A DNA stretch of 64,000 nucleotides from Phoenix dactylifera. Its lineage: Eukaryota > Streptophyta > Magnoliopsida > Arecales > Arecaceae. Positions 38,401-49,558 of this stretch are shown here, piece after piece. The notes under the pieces were generated by a model. It was not told where the DNA came from. It saw only the letters and a list, made by a program, of their open reading frames with translations, and did not search any database. Both the position numbers and the translations under genes were made by a program. How positions within the stretch are numbered: position 1 is the stretch's first letter; each line of letters starts with the position of its first letter. The stretch lies in NCBI RefSeq assembly GCF_009389715.1, contig NW_024067666.1:413001-477000 (forward strand), in the 5' to 3' direction.

Positions 38401-38627
38401 GCAGCAGATACCTCCCCGAGCCCGACGTCAGCTGCCGTTTGATCTTCTCCAAGCTGCTCTCCACATCACCCACCCTCTGAAATCACCAAAAAAAAAAAAA
38501 AACCCAAAAACCATACTTTTCGTATTCAAACAGGATCGGTCGAGCTACGCGAAACTACTAATAATTGCCGATAGGGAACCCTAGGATCGAGAGAAAGGCG
38601 TACCGCCGGGCTTCCATTGGAGGCCAT
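26445..38627 (-). CDS. SWAP70: PH-domain and coiled-coil protein, SWAP70-like (10 exons, 497 aa)
   Basis: Exons on the minus strand are 38627-38604, 38476-38372, 36649-36588, 36503-36420, 36335-36304, 36160-36079, 33376-33148, 30933-30706, 29509-29217 and 26799-26445. All introns are GT-AG and the phases sum to 1494 nt. The PH domain (about residues 29-138) includes SGSGRYLLQGPLLKRSETLR, KWNERWVILDP, VKGIIIFDSNSTITVSPVNF, LPKYDGCCF and KKEYFLCAETPGAARAWVST. An Ala-rich linker follows, then a long coiled coil (about 205-385) rich in Glu/Lys/Arg, and an acidic, low-complexity tail. This matches the Arabidopsis PH protein I know as AtSWAP70 (At2g30880) and rice SWAP70 homologues, which bind phosphoinositides and are linked to Rac/ROP activation; biochemical role by homology only. 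The start codon sits in a short first exon (MASNGSPA), the usual gene plan. Introns total more than 10 kb and carry repeats. Confidence 0.93.
31181..31345 (+). mobile_element. Au-type SINE in intron 7 of the SWAP70-like gene
   Basis: It begins gggtgagccttggtgcaatg and continues ggttgttccattatgac, aggtcataggtctaa (degraded B box), acagcctctctgcatgcgag, tgacccttcctagacccc and gagcccc..cactgg, ending in a T-rich tail. This is the standard order of the plant Au SINE. Moderately diverged; antisense to the host gene. A weak TTTGCT duplication brackets it. Confidence 0.8.
34629..34962. mobile_element. GC-rich palindromic ccggtacc element in intron 6 of the SWAP70-like gene
   Basis: This 330-base island of ggtaccggt/ccggccggtac words sits in AT-rich intron sequence. 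Three clean hairpins are visible: aaccacagcgc/gcgctgtggtt (34744-34768), ctaaaaaaccgg/ccggttttttag (34861-34890) and gtaccggtccag/ctggaccggtac (34899-34924). Flanking words attccatgcatagtttcatc (34608 on) and attccatggtttcatcc (34963 on) are similar and may be a target duplication. Pro/Tyr/Arg-rich open frames across it are artefacts. It is presumably a non-coding, MITE- or foldback-like element; class unknown. Confidence 0.6.
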
Positions 38628-38760
38628 CCGTGAGAAGAGACGAGGAATCGTACCAGGCGAGTGAAGAGAATTAGGGTTTTTGGGTGGAATTTTTTTTTTC
38701 CGGGAATGGAAGCGCGTTTGGCGTTGGAGCTGTTAGGTCGGACTAGCGGGTGGCGGTCAT
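38628..38760 (-). promoter_or_regulatory. 5' leader/promoter side of the SWAP70-like gene
   Basis: Sequence upstream of ATG 38627 is relatively GC-rich and contains cctaattctcttcact-type leader words on the minus strand. No clear TATA box is seen, which would fit a broadly expressed gene. Confidence 0.35.
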
Positions 38761-39194
38761 GTCAACGGAATTTTATTGAATTATTTAATAATTAATTGCG
38801 GTTTCTAAATCCAGATTGGTAATAATGTGTACTTCCCGCTCCAAGGCATACTGCATACAGCTACGTTCACCAAAAACCTGACCTAAGAATTTACCCATCT
38901 ACGGAGAATAAGAAAATATTTTGATTGCAAAGTATATTATGATCATGATATTACCTAAAACAGGTCTATGGACTCTGATAGCAAACACAAAGAATGGCAT
39001 TGAACGAAATCAAACCCTAATTTATCTTTACTTTCTTGGTTATGCGTAGACAACATTGTGATGCACAAATAAGCTGGAATTGGAAATGGACCCTCGCCCA
39101 ACCCATAAATAATATAAAAAAAAATTTTCCTCGACACTTAGACTCGACCCATAAAATACATGTGAAACACTATTTCATATTTTCCTACGTGGAT

Positions 39195-39360
39195 ACAAAC
39201 AATCAATAGAGGCATGAAATGGTAAGTTCCTCCATTATAATCTAGGTATCACATATTCAAAATACGAAAATAGCCTCTCCATAAGTAAGAATAAATCTAG
39301 ATATATCTGATCTTTCTCAATTTTCACACTGATGGGAGTCCATTAGGACATCCTTTTTAG
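39195..39360 (+). mobile_element. Old, diverged Au-type SINE
   Basis: The order aaatggtaagttcctccatta, atctaggtatcacatattca, gaaaatagcctctcc, gatctttctca and gggagtccattaggacatcctttt parallels the Au SINE at 31181 with heavy divergence. Confidence 0.55.
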
Positions 39361-39478
39361 ATACAAACTACGAAGTAGTAAGTGGACTATCAACCTTGAT
39401 TAGGGTAACAATAATGACTAAAAGTGATATAAATGGTGGTAATAACGATAGGATCTAAATCTAGATCCATAAGATAAC

Positions 39479-40030
39479 TGTGAGGCTCCTTAATCCCACA
39501 TCGGATAGAGAGTTTTTTGAGCCTACGCATATGAGGCGGGTATCTCCAAATCCTGTAAACGCGTTTTGAAAAAAAAGCAAAACCGAAGAGGGGTTAAGCT
39601 CGATGCGCGCGCGCGTGCAGACCTCGAAACCGGACAATATCTAACTGGAGAGCCTCGTGTTCTCTCCTCATATGGCGCCATATGGAGGCGTGCTCAATGG
39701 CCACGTGTCCTGCACAGGAGGGCCGCGATATTTGGTATCAAAGTCGAGGACGACTCTGGTCCGATGGTCGGTGGGATGTGAGACTCCTTAATCCCACATC
39801 GACTAGAGAGTTCTTTGAGCCTAGGCATATAGGGTGGATGTCTCCAAATCCTGTAGATGCATTTTGGAAGAAAAGCAAAATCGGAGAGGGGTTAAGCTTG
39901 GTGCACGTGCGCGCGTACAGACTCCGGAACTGGACAATATCTAGCAAGGGAACTCTGTGTTCTTCCCTCATGTGGTGCCACGTGGTGGCGCACTCAATGG
40001 CCACGTGTCCTGCGCAGGCAGGTCGTGACA
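39479..40030 (+). mobile_element. TRIM retrotransposon, complete, with a 46-bp internal domain
   Basis: LTR 1 is 39479-39730 and LTR 2 is 39777-40030. Both start tgtgag(g/a)ctcc; they end ata and aca. The 46 bases between hold a primer-binding site tggtatcaaag (39733 on, complementary in style to initiator tRNA-Met) and a purine-rich ggtcggtggga directly before LTR 2. A 5-bp target duplication, ataac, flanks the element (39474-39478 and 40031-40035). Both LTRs carry taatcccacatcg near the start. It codes for nothing and must have been mobilised in trans. LTR mismatches are frequent by eye, so the insertion is old. Confidence 0.88.
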
Positions 40031-40035
40031 ATAAC

Positions 40036-41149
40036 CAAGTTCAAATGTATTTATCAATTTTTTGGTAAGCTTTTACTTAAATTATGATATGTAAACAAAC
40101 ATCAAGCATCTCTATAATAGACTGAAAATATTAGTTTTCTACTAATGTTTTTCGCGAACTTATTTGCTTAAAGAAGCTTATAATTAAAAAAGTATCGACT
40201 CAATGAGAAAAACACTTATATTTAATATCATTTTCTTATATTATGATTCTAACTAGTTTCACAGAAACTCGTCATCGAGGCCTTTTATATGAATTAGAAA
40301 ATATAATGATCTTTGAATTGATAGTTTTTATTGGAATCCAAAATATTCATAACAGATTCATACGTAGAATTTTAATACAACTTGCATATATTTGCATAGT
40401 TGAACTTTCTAGCAACGTGTAGCATAATTTATACTTATGTTGGAAATCAATCTACTTGAGTTCAGACTTCAGATTTTCAAAGGCATCTACTTGCCATGCT
40501 ACCTTGGTATGCTGCCACCTTGTGAGGGGGATTTGTCCTCTTGAAGAGGGCTCCAATCTCTGGATCTCTCTCTCATGTTTCCAGCTTTAATTACCCTTCG
40601 GGATGCCACTCTTTGCTTTGAGAAAATAAAGGAAAAATAAAAGAAAGAAGGCACTACGTGTTCCTCGGATCATCAACAGCTCCCAGCCCGGGAAAAATGG
40701 CAAATTCTTATTCTTATTTTATGTCTGGCTATTATACCATATCTATGTCCCATGAAATAATGTCAAATATCTTTTTTATGGTAGGAAAAATAATGCCAAA
40801 TATTTACTGAAAGATTTATACGAGCATTGAAAAGTGAAAAAAATTTTTCTTCCTAGAAATATGATTTGACATATATTTACAATATATAGCACGCTAAAGG
40901 CTTGGCATAGTGATTGAACAATGGGGACCGGCTTAGAATTGGGCTTATGCCTGATCTGAGAAGGTTCGGTTGGATTTAGGCCTGAAATTCAAAAAAAAAA
41001 TTATTTTGGGCCCGGATCGAGAATAGGGTTGGTCCAGGCCAACATTCATGCTGGAAGCTTGATGCCAAACCTGCAGCTTGGTTTGGATAAATGAGCCTGA
41101 GCCAAACTCCTCGACCTAAGACCCACTAAGCCATCCTATGCGACTAAGT
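40036..41149. other. Intergenic; nothing supportable
   Basis: The stretch 40910-41149 has gggcctgg/aggcctga words typical of an unclassified plant repeat into which the next element may be inserted. Otherwise featureless. Confidence 0.4.
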
Positions 41150-42147
41150 TAGTGGCGGCAATCAGGTGGGTCGGATATAAACAGATCGGGTCAGATACAA
41201 GTTGGATTAGAAAATCATAAACCTAAACCCGACCTGAACCTGATCTGTTTATTAAATATGTCAAAAATTGCAACCTAAACTTATCATGTTTAATAAACAG
41301 GTAACCCAACCTGATCTTTTTAACCTGTTTATCCGACCTGCTTAACTTGTTTAGCAAACAGTGAATTCTGTTAGCCCAATTTGACCCAACCTGACATGTT
41401 TAACTCATTTAATAAATAGGTAAGTAGCCTAACCCAACATGTTTAATATATGGCAATGAGGAACTCTTGGCTTGAACCCTATTAGATGAATTATTTACAT
41501 ATTGCCAAACTAAACCATAAGATCAACGACAACAAATCAAACTAATACCAAGCAAAATAAGATTACACATTTTGTGCTACAACAATTAGAAAGGGGGCAC
41601 TCGATCAATAAGGAAAGGTGAAAGGGGGCACAACCACACAGGGCACTCAGTCGGCCAAAAGCAAGAGCCAAGAGGAAGAGAAGGGGAGGAAAAAGTGGAA
41701 CTTAAAAAGAATCAAAGAAGAAATTAGAAAGAAACCCCGGTCCTCACTCCTCACTCAATCGCAATGGGGATTGGGGCAAGTGGAAACTGGGAAGACGACG
41801 TGGCATCAATCACGATGGCTGGATGGGGAGCCCAGAGATTCAGGAAGGGATAGACAGACATTACTCAGTGCCTTAGTGGCCAAAAAAATAGAATTCTCGA
41901 TTTGAGATTTGAATTCTGAATCTTTAGACTTTGATGGACGGGACAGGCCAAAACCAAGAGGAGACAGGCCGCAACCATGACCGCGAGGCGAGAATGAGAT
42001 CATGATATTTTGAACAAAAGAAATTAAACGGTAAATAAGTAAACAGATTATCCGATCCGACCCGATCCAGATATTAAATAGATTAGATGGCTTAAACGGG
42101 TCAGACCTCTGAAATCTGAATCCGCCCTGAATATTTTGCTACCCCTA
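41150..42147. mobile_element. Second hAT-type non-autonomous element (relative of 2310-3453)
   Basis: The left end tagtggcggcaatcagg and right end ttgctaccccta match the TIRs of the element at 2310. The left subterminal region shares gggtcgg, gtaaccc and ttaataaacaggt words with it. Flanks gactaagt (41142-41149) and gagtaagt (42149-42156) look like a decayed 8-bp duplication. The interior (about 41460-41990) is unrelated to KRI1. It holds a 95-codon open frame rich in Lys/Glu/Ser that I do not recognise, possibly another captured host fragment. Confidence 0.7.
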
Positions 42148-43590
42148 CGAGTAAGTCACTAAACCCATAGCTTTGAAATTCTAGTCCCAAAATTAAAAGG
42201 CTCATTGGACCTTAAGCTAGGCCAGCATGTGTATTGTTGACCATCCTATTCCTTCTGCCAGTGATGCACTTTTGTCCTTAACAAGTTGTACCTTCGGTGC
42301 TATTACTTTGAAAAAAATAGAGTGCTCAAAACAAATTCATTCTCTTTAAAATGTTAGTATGGGATAACATCATAGGATTTCAGTCCTAGGCCTTCGAGAT
42401 TGGATAATGATTAAAAGGGATGGTTGGAGACATTTATATTTCATAATCAAAGGTGAAATTTTTGGACTTATGAAAAAGAAACCACTACGAAAGCATTTGC
42501 CAAAAATACTTTTATTAATCAAGAACAATAGTTGATGGGTTCAAAGATGATTAGAAACCATTTAGTCTCAATTATAAATGATGCCAACCAGGGTTCATTG
42601 AATGTAGCTTTCAGGATTGCCCAGATGCCCCGTCCATTCTCGGTTCATCTCCTCCCATGCCCTCGTTCGACCCCTTTCTCTACCTTTCATCTCTCTCAAG
42701 CATGGTGGTCGGACGTCGAATAGGAGCAGTGGAGGAGGACAGCAAACGGGCAATGATGGCGAACAATGGAACGGTAAATGGCTCCATAATGACTAAGTTT
42801 GTCCCCTCTCTCAGTACATCAAAGCAAAAGTATCTTCCCTCTTTTTTTTTTTTCTTTTTCTTTTTTTTTTGGAACCGGCTTCTTACTACACACGTTGGTG
42901 AGAGAGCCAATCACAAGATAAAATACGATCTAATGCCTGCGGCACACGATTGCAAGTATCCCAAAATACATATCCAGAATGATGGGCTGCATAGAAGATG
43001 ATCCAATTCTTAGCACTGTTCGCCTTCCGCAAAATATGCGAAGCCCAAAATACATCTAACTTCTTCTCCATCTTCCGCTCTCTATCTCCCACTCTTCCTC
43101 TCCTTCCCTATCAACAATGGTAGTATCACCATGAGAGCGTGGGTGGCTCTATGAAAGATAAAGTGGTAAGTACGTAATTCCACCACGCATTACATCAATG
43201 GCAACAATTCTCTCGACCCATGTAGCATATAGCCTTTTTAATCCTTCTTTTTGGTACGATACTACCATTGTGGGGCCATATAACATTATTTGAATTATAA
43301 ATACAATTCAAATCAAATAACCACAGTAACATGTCCACTGAGACACGTTAGCTTAAGAAAATGAGAAGTGCATGAACCTTCAGTGTGCACACATGAAGAG
43401 TGATGACGCAATGGTTTAAGAACTAGTAAAGGGAAGGGAACAGGCTCATATTCTCTGCTCGTATTAGGCTGGTAGCCTAAGAAAGTACTGGCCGGCGAGG
43501 CAGCAAGCGTCTTATCCTTAGCCTTGATGAAAAGACCTTTGGAGATTGGCATTTTTTAATCGAAGAAAAAGACGAGTCATGCTCCTCGGC
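42148..43590. other. Intergenic; nothing supportable
   Basis: There is a T-rich run at 42841-42870. No gene is recognised. Confidence 0.45.
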
Positions 43591-44740
43591 ATTCCCTCAC
43601 AGGATCCAAAGCCAAAGCCGTGAAGACCGATCGTGACGACTCGTCGCGACTCGCGGGTCATCGCCCACTTGGTCGCTTGGAATCGATGAACACCATCCAT
43701 CCGTACCAAAACATAAAACTTTGATACTAATTATTAATCATAAATACTAATATACTAAAATTTAGAACCAAAATAACACCGTATTCAAATTTGAGAGATA
43801 TACCATCAGAAGGCATATTAAAAACGATTCTTCAATCATCTGAAATAATAGCAGCTCCTTACAAAAAATAGTCTTTATATAGAAATATAAAAAAATCTTT
43901 TCATCGAGAGCTCCAAAATTTTAATTGGATTTTCTAACCTACATACTAAAATTATCATAATAGATAGTACTCAACCCTATATATTTAAGTTGCAACAAAG
44001 TTTATAAAACAAAATGATCACACATTATATTGGACTTGATTATAGTATAATTATGAGTGATATATCTAACTCGTTTTATATAAAAAAAAATAGTGGAAGT
44101 TTTTTTTTTTAATCATTCTAACATCCCTCACAGAATCCAAAGCCAATGCCGTGAAGACCGATCGTGACGACTCGTCGCGACTCGCGGGTCATCGCCCACT
44201 TGGTCGCTTGGAATCGATGAACACCATCCATCCGTACCAAAACATAAAACTTTGATACTAATTATTAATCATAAATACTAATATACTAAAATTTAGAACC
44301 AAAATAACACCGTATTCAAATTTGAGAGATATACCATCAGAAGGCATATTAAAAACGATTCTTCAATCATCTGAAATAATAGCAGCTCCTTACAAAAAAT
44401 AGTCTTTATATAGAAATATAAAAAAATCTTTTCATCGAGAGCTCCAAAATTTTAATTGGATTTTCTAACCTACATACTAAAATTATCATAATAGATAGTA
44501 CTCAACCCTATATATTTAAGTTGCAACAAAGTTTATAAAACAAAATGATCACACATTATATTGGACTTGATTATAGTATAATTATGAGTGATATATCTAA
44601 CTCGTTTTATATAAAAAAAAATAGTGGAAGTTTTTTTTTTTAATCATTCTAACATCCCTCACAGAATCCAAAGCCAATGCCGTGAAGACCGATCGTGACG
44701 ACTCGTCGCGAGTCGCAGGTCATCACCCACTTGGTCAAAG
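43591..44740. repeat. 531-bp tandem repeat, two near-identical units plus a partial third
   Basis: Unit A (43591-44121) and unit B (44122-44652) are almost identical over their whole length. A third unit starts at 44653 and follows for about 85 bases before diverging. Each opens with cctcacag(g/a)atccaaagc and gaagaccgatcgtgacgact. The rest of the unit is AT-rich. No coding sequence. The near identity points to a recent duplication, or to an assembly artefact. Confidence 0.92.
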
Positions 44741-45871
44741 GACGGTGCTTGGAAGGCCAAAATCGATGAACACCACCCACCCACACCAAGGCACAAAAGT
44801 TTCATAATGGACCTCCAACAAAATCGTTTATTGACCATTACAATGATTATAACAGCTATTATTTATTTCATAACTCAAATTTTTAATATGAAAATAATAT
44901 TGCTAGAACAGTTGTTATACCTGCATTATATCACAAAATAATAAAAAAAGATATTAGTTTTCAAATTATAATTTATTTTTTTTCTAATATGGTACAGAAT
45001 TTTTTTGAGGGAAACTTGAGATAAAAATTTTACAAATTAAAAAATATTTTATTAGAAGAAATGATGAAAATAATGGGCCTTTATAGTGATGCTAAATAAC
45101 CCAAAACTGTTACAATTACCATTATTTTAGACCCTGCAAGTTTGTACTTTATTTACCCTTACATGCATACATGTTTGTGTGTGTGTGTGTGTCTCTCTCT
45201 ATATATATATATATATGAATATGATTTAGCTTGAATCTCATATTTGATAACTTTTACCAAACTCTTAGCAATAGAAGTGGGCATAAAAAAAATAAGGTTT
45301 AGCATCTATATTGGTGAGGAATAATAGTTCCATATTAGATAGGTTAAGAACTCTTGTGGTGCTTATATACTCTTAAATTTGTTCATTTAAAAATCTTAGT
45401 TTTTTTATAGGATTTTAACATATGTAAACGTTGTTTATCAGAACGGATAAGGATCAGATCATAGGCATCACGAGTGCTATGTCGATCAGATGAATGCACT
45501 AATCATACAATTTATAGAAGATGGAACAACAAAAATAACATTGGAGTACTAGCTTTGATCTGAATGTCCAACATCTGGCTCACGGACATCACGGCAACCC
45601 AAATGTCCCCTTTGCAAAGTTTCCTTGCTGGGGGTAATAAGGGGGACAAAATCACTTGACATCACTTACACTCTTCACACGACAATACACATGCACAGAG
45701 CTATCCATCAATAAGATGTTCATGGTCTTGGGAGAAAAGGACACACGAGACAAACATTAATCATAAAAGAAATTGATTACTTGTCACCTTAAGAAACTTT
45801 TTTTTTTTTCCTGTTTCATTTCAATTACAAGTTATACAATGAACAAGGTTGCTTTCTTTTTTTCTTTTTCA
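44741..45871. other. Intergenic with a TG/CT/TA microsatellite and a possible LTR remnant
   Basis: A compound repeat (gtgtgt, ctctct, tatata) lies at 45174-45217. At 45310-45430 the words ttccatattagatagg, aactcttgtggtgcttatata and atatgtaaac resemble a short LTR with a USE-like plus TATA arrangement. Borders are unclear. Confidence 0.4.
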
Positions 45872-46324
45872 ACTCGTTTGGTTTGCGGAAAAAGAAGGGG
45901 AGAAATGTGGTCAATGAAGAAATAAAAAAATGCCTCTTATTTGGTTGGACTTTTTAAAGAAGAGAGATAAAAAAAAGTAACATTTTCATGGAAATAAGAT
46001 TCTCATGTTTCATAGAAAAAAAAAATCTATGGAGGACATGAACAAGCTACTTTTTCACCGCTTGAAAATTGAGATTTTTTTTCTTTCAAAAATATCTTTA
46101 AGCCATCAAAATTTATGGGTAAGATTTTTCTTTTTATTAAGGGTATAATAGATATTCCAAACAACTTTGTTATAAAAGATAAATGCTCAACTAAATATAA
46201 GCCATTATAAAAAGTGTTATTTTTTCATGATCAACCAAATATATATGCTAAAACTATTGTTCTAGGCATCATATTCTTAGAAATTATTTTTTCAGAAAAA
46301 ATTCTTCCCGTGAACCAAACGAGT
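45872..46324. mobile_element. MITE with actcgtttggtt terminal inverted repeats
   Basis: The left end actcgtttggtttgcgg and right end cccgtgaaccaaacgagt form near-perfect inverted repeats. The inside shares gtggtcaatg and cctcttatttggttggactt words with the copy at 16160-16638, in the opposite orientation. No coding capacity. Confidence 0.75.
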
Positions 46325-47135
46325 CCAAATTTGATCTCGAGAATAACGAGCTGGAAAAATCTCCGCTCAGAATTATTCTAATCAAACATTTGGAAAACAA
46401 TACCTCCGACACCATGACTCAAACCTCGGATGTGGGTAAGTTGATGCAACCACTACGCCTAAAGTCCATGATTGTTGTCTGCTTCATCTAATTAGCATCC
46501 CCCAAAAAGAAAAATACAAATGGAATACCTAAGATGTCTAAATTGTAATGGTTATACACATGCAAAAAAGTGGTATTATACAATATATATTATAAGCAAG
46601 TGATCCTACTAAAAAATACAAAAGCTAATCACTCTTATGTAAGGAGATCTATTGGGTCTGTTGAAGCTGTCAGTTAGGTAGATCTGCCTGGCTTTTTCTT
46701 GTGATCGTTGGCTTATTTTATATACCCAATGATGCTAGCTGGGACCTTAGATTATGCACCCTCTAACTCTATCTAGAGGTTATATATATATTTGTAGGAA
46801 GCACACATGGAGTCCATTTCCTCACTCCGGAGGGGTGGCACCAATAAGTAGGTCGTAGGCTTTAAAGAAAGAGTTTGAAGTCTGAAAGTCTCAAAGTGAG
46901 ACCCACATCATATCAAAAGCTCATAAAAAGGGGGAGAGGGGGAAAAAGGAAAAGCCAAAAGGTCTCCTCCCCATGCCTTGTTCTTTTCTCCTCTGCTGAT
47001 ATTTTATGTGCATGCAATCCCTAGCCTCAGAACAAAAACATGAAGACTTCCACCTTTTGATCCTAGTTTGGAGGGTTGAAGTTAGAAGAACAACAACAAT
47101 TATTAATATCAAATCAAACCTAGGAGAAGGAGAAG
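46325..47135 (+). promoter_or_regulatory. Upstream region of the trihelix gene
   Basis: No gene is seen. The last 150 bases are purine-rich leader-like sequence. I cannot place the transcription start. Confidence 0.3.
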
Positions 47136-47171
47136 ATGGTGGAAAGAATAGAAAGCCTTGTTGGCTGGTAG
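47136..47171 (+). promoter_or_regulatory. Upstream ORF in the trihelix leader (11 codons)
   Basis: ATG GTG GAA opens an 11-residue frame ending in TAG at 47169-47171, 19 bases before the main ATG and in a different frame. If transcribed, it could lower translation of the main frame. Whether the transcript starts upstream of it is unknown. Confidence 0.45.
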
Positions 47172-47190
47172 GGTTGAGTGCAAGTGGAAC

Positions 47191-48833
47191 ATGGCTGATA
47201 AGAGCGCTATGTTTGGGGTGGTGGGAGGAGAAGAGAGAAGAAGGGAGTATAGAAAAGGGAACTGGACCCTCAATGAGACAATGGTTTTGATTGAGGCAAA
47301 GAAGATTGACAATGAGAGGAGGATGAAGAGGTCCATAGAGAGTGAGGGGAGGGAGGGTGGAAGCAGCAGCAGTAGTAGACCATCAGAGATGAGGTGGAAA
47401 TGGGTGGAAGACTATTGTTGGAGATGTGGTTGCTATAGGAGCCAAAACCAGTGCAATGATAGGTGGGATAACCTCATGAGGGACTTCAAGAAGGTGAGAG
47501 CATATGAGATGAGTTTGGGAGCTGAAGAGGGTGATAGGCTGTCTTATTGGAAGCTTGACAGGCATGAGAGGAAGGAGAGGAATCTACCCTCCAATCTCTT
47601 GCCTGGGATATATGAGGCTTTGATTGAGGTAGTGGACAGAAGGGGTGTTGAGGGAGTGAGTGGTAGTATTTCTAACATGGCAGAATTAGTGGGAGATGAG
47701 AGGCATATGGGAAGCACCTCAGCTTCAATGCCTCCAGTGATGCAGCATAATAGGCCAGTCCCTACCTCACAAGGACCACAGCCACCACCATTATCTCCTA
47801 CTCATGAGCTCCCACAAGCTCAAGCAGCAGGCACCATAGGTAAATCTCTCTCTCTCTCTCTCTCTTGCATTATATAGTTAATAATATGACTGATGCAGCC
47901 ATTTGCTATGGTTGTTTATGTTAGTGTTGCAAGATGAATTCTTGTAGATTTATTCTTGTTGACCACTTATTTGACGATCACTTCTTCTATTTACTAATTG
48001 CAAATTTCTGAATAAAACTTTTAATTTTTTTAAAAAAATTTACATGTAGCCCTTCAATTTTTCATGTCCTTAGGTGCACTATTGTTTGGTGGGTTTCTCA
48101 TTCGCTTTCTTCATGCATTGATGGGTCTTATTGTTTAATAACTGCAATTCATTTCCTCTTCTTCCACTTCAAGTGTTGATTTCCTTATATTCTAATGAAC
48201 TGATGATAGAAATGACTAATTTCTCTTCACCGCTTTTGACAAATCCCAGTTAGATTAAAGTTTAGTTTGCTAGCCTAATTTTAAAGCTCTTGCTTTTATT
48301 CACTCACCTCTATCCTTCCGTCTCACCATATGGTTATTCATTTCTTTGATTCCATGTGTCTTTGTTGAAGTCTAGAGTAGAGTTGTATTTTCTAAACTTG
48401 GTCCTAAAACTCTTGCTTTCATCAACTTAATCTCCTTTCCCTCTGTTTTCTGTAATCACTCATTTGTTTGATTCCATTGGATTTGTTGGAGATCTGTGAT
48501 AGCTCAGATTCTGATGATGATGAGCATTCAAACTCACCTGAGAGGAAGAGGAGAAGAGGAGAAGGAAGCAGCAGCAAGAACAGTTCCCATAAACTAACTT
48601 CAGCAATCTCCAAAAGTGCTTCCATTTTGGCAGAAGCATTCCAAGCTGGTGAGGAGAAGGAGGAGAGAAGGCACAATGATCTCAGGAGAATAGAGGAGAG
48701 AAAGGCCAAGATGGAGCAGTCAAAGGCAGAGATCAGTATCCAGTCCATGGATGGCTTGGCTGCTGCAATCAACCAGCTAGCCAGCTCAATCCTTGGTTCA
48801 CTTGCTGACAAGGGTCCAGCAGCTCCAAAATAA
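47191..48833 (+). CDS. Trihelix transcription factor, SH4 clade (2 exons, 324 aa)
   Basis: This is a nuclear DNA-binding factor of the plant trihelix (GT factor) family. Exon 1 is 47191-47839 and exon 2 is 48508-48833; the intron opens GTAAAT and I place the acceptor at ctcag|att because it keeps phase (975 nt in all). The trihelix domain (about residues 18-125) has the conserved tryptophans in GNWTLNETMVLIEAKK (W25), MRWKWVEDYCW (W69/W71) and SQNQCNDRWDNLMRDFKKV (W92). A KERNLPSNLLPGIYEAL segment follows, typical of SH4-clade members such as At1g31310/At2g35640 and rice SH4 (seed shattering). A Pro/Gln-rich linker precedes exon 2. Exon 2 carries an acidic DSDDDE patch, a basic ERKRRR likely nuclear signal and a C-terminal helix (about 240-310). 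The first ATG in frame is 47191 and has A at -3 and G at +4. The exact acceptor needs a transcript. Confidence 0.88.
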
Positions 48834-49546
48834 ATATAGAAAGATTGCCACAAAATGTAACCAAAAACTCTTCCATTGTATGTTGATGAATACCCTCTTA
48901 TGTTTCTTATTTCACTTTTGGTGAAACCTCTCGGCTCTCCCTTTCTTCAACCATTGCCACTTCCAATGATTAATCTTGCAGAGCTTACAGGAATCTCTGC
49001 TGCAACTTTCAGGTCATAATTTCCTTAGAAAAGCTTGCCAAAGAAAGATGCTCTCTGCGAGTAGCACATGACAAGATAATGAAATTTCTAGGTTATATTT
49101 TATAAACTTAAAGGTTAATATTTAAGATTAAACTGTTTGGTGTAACAGTTAGCCTTTAGGTCATTGATCAACCTATTTATCTGATTCTGATGTGGTTCTG
49201 AATAAGAAAAGACATGCAGAGATGTCATCTATGCTTGTGTCAGAGATGCTTTGTTTTGTTGTGTGTATACAAACAAGTACCTCAAAGGCAGGGAGAGCAG
49301 TCAAGAATGGTCACAGGAATCCCTTCAGAAAATTACAGTCATGCCATCATAAGTAGTTTTCTGTGGATTTGGTGGGAATGGTGATCGGCGATGCATCAGC
49401 TACGGATAAAGCTTCCTTGAACGGTGATTTGTCTTTTTTTTTTTTAAAACGTATGATGGCACTGTAATTCCCTTGCGGGTCTGCTGAAACAACTCAGAGA
49501 TTTAGTGTTCTCAAGCTCTTTTCTACTCTAAAAGTTTTGATATCAG
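48834..49546. other. 3' flank of the trihelix gene; nothing else seen
   Basis: It presumably contains the 3' UTR; AATAAA overlaps the stop region but is too close to serve. A T-run lies at 49434-49445. Confidence 0.4.
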
Positions 49547-49558
49547 AGTTTGCCGACA

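Noticed and set aside
39479-40030. Cassandra-type TRIM with a 5S rRNA-like LTR
   Set aside because: The LTR has a short ggttaagct word but no 5S internal promoter boxes in order, so the Cassandra label is not supported.
39566-40068. Open frames of 71-128 codons
   Set aside because: They lie within the non-coding TRIM LTRs; the repeated peptide SMATCPAQ merely reflects the LTR duplication.
42657-43001. A 114-codon plus-strand frame
   Set aside because: It passes through a T-rich run (poly-Phe) and has no recognisable domain.
43591-44652. The 531-bp repeats as the two LTRs of a retrotransposon
   Set aside because: The units are directly adjacent with no internal domain, PBS, or TG...CA ends.
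48422-48853. A 143-codon minus-strand frame
   Set aside because: Antisense shadow of trihelix exon 2.
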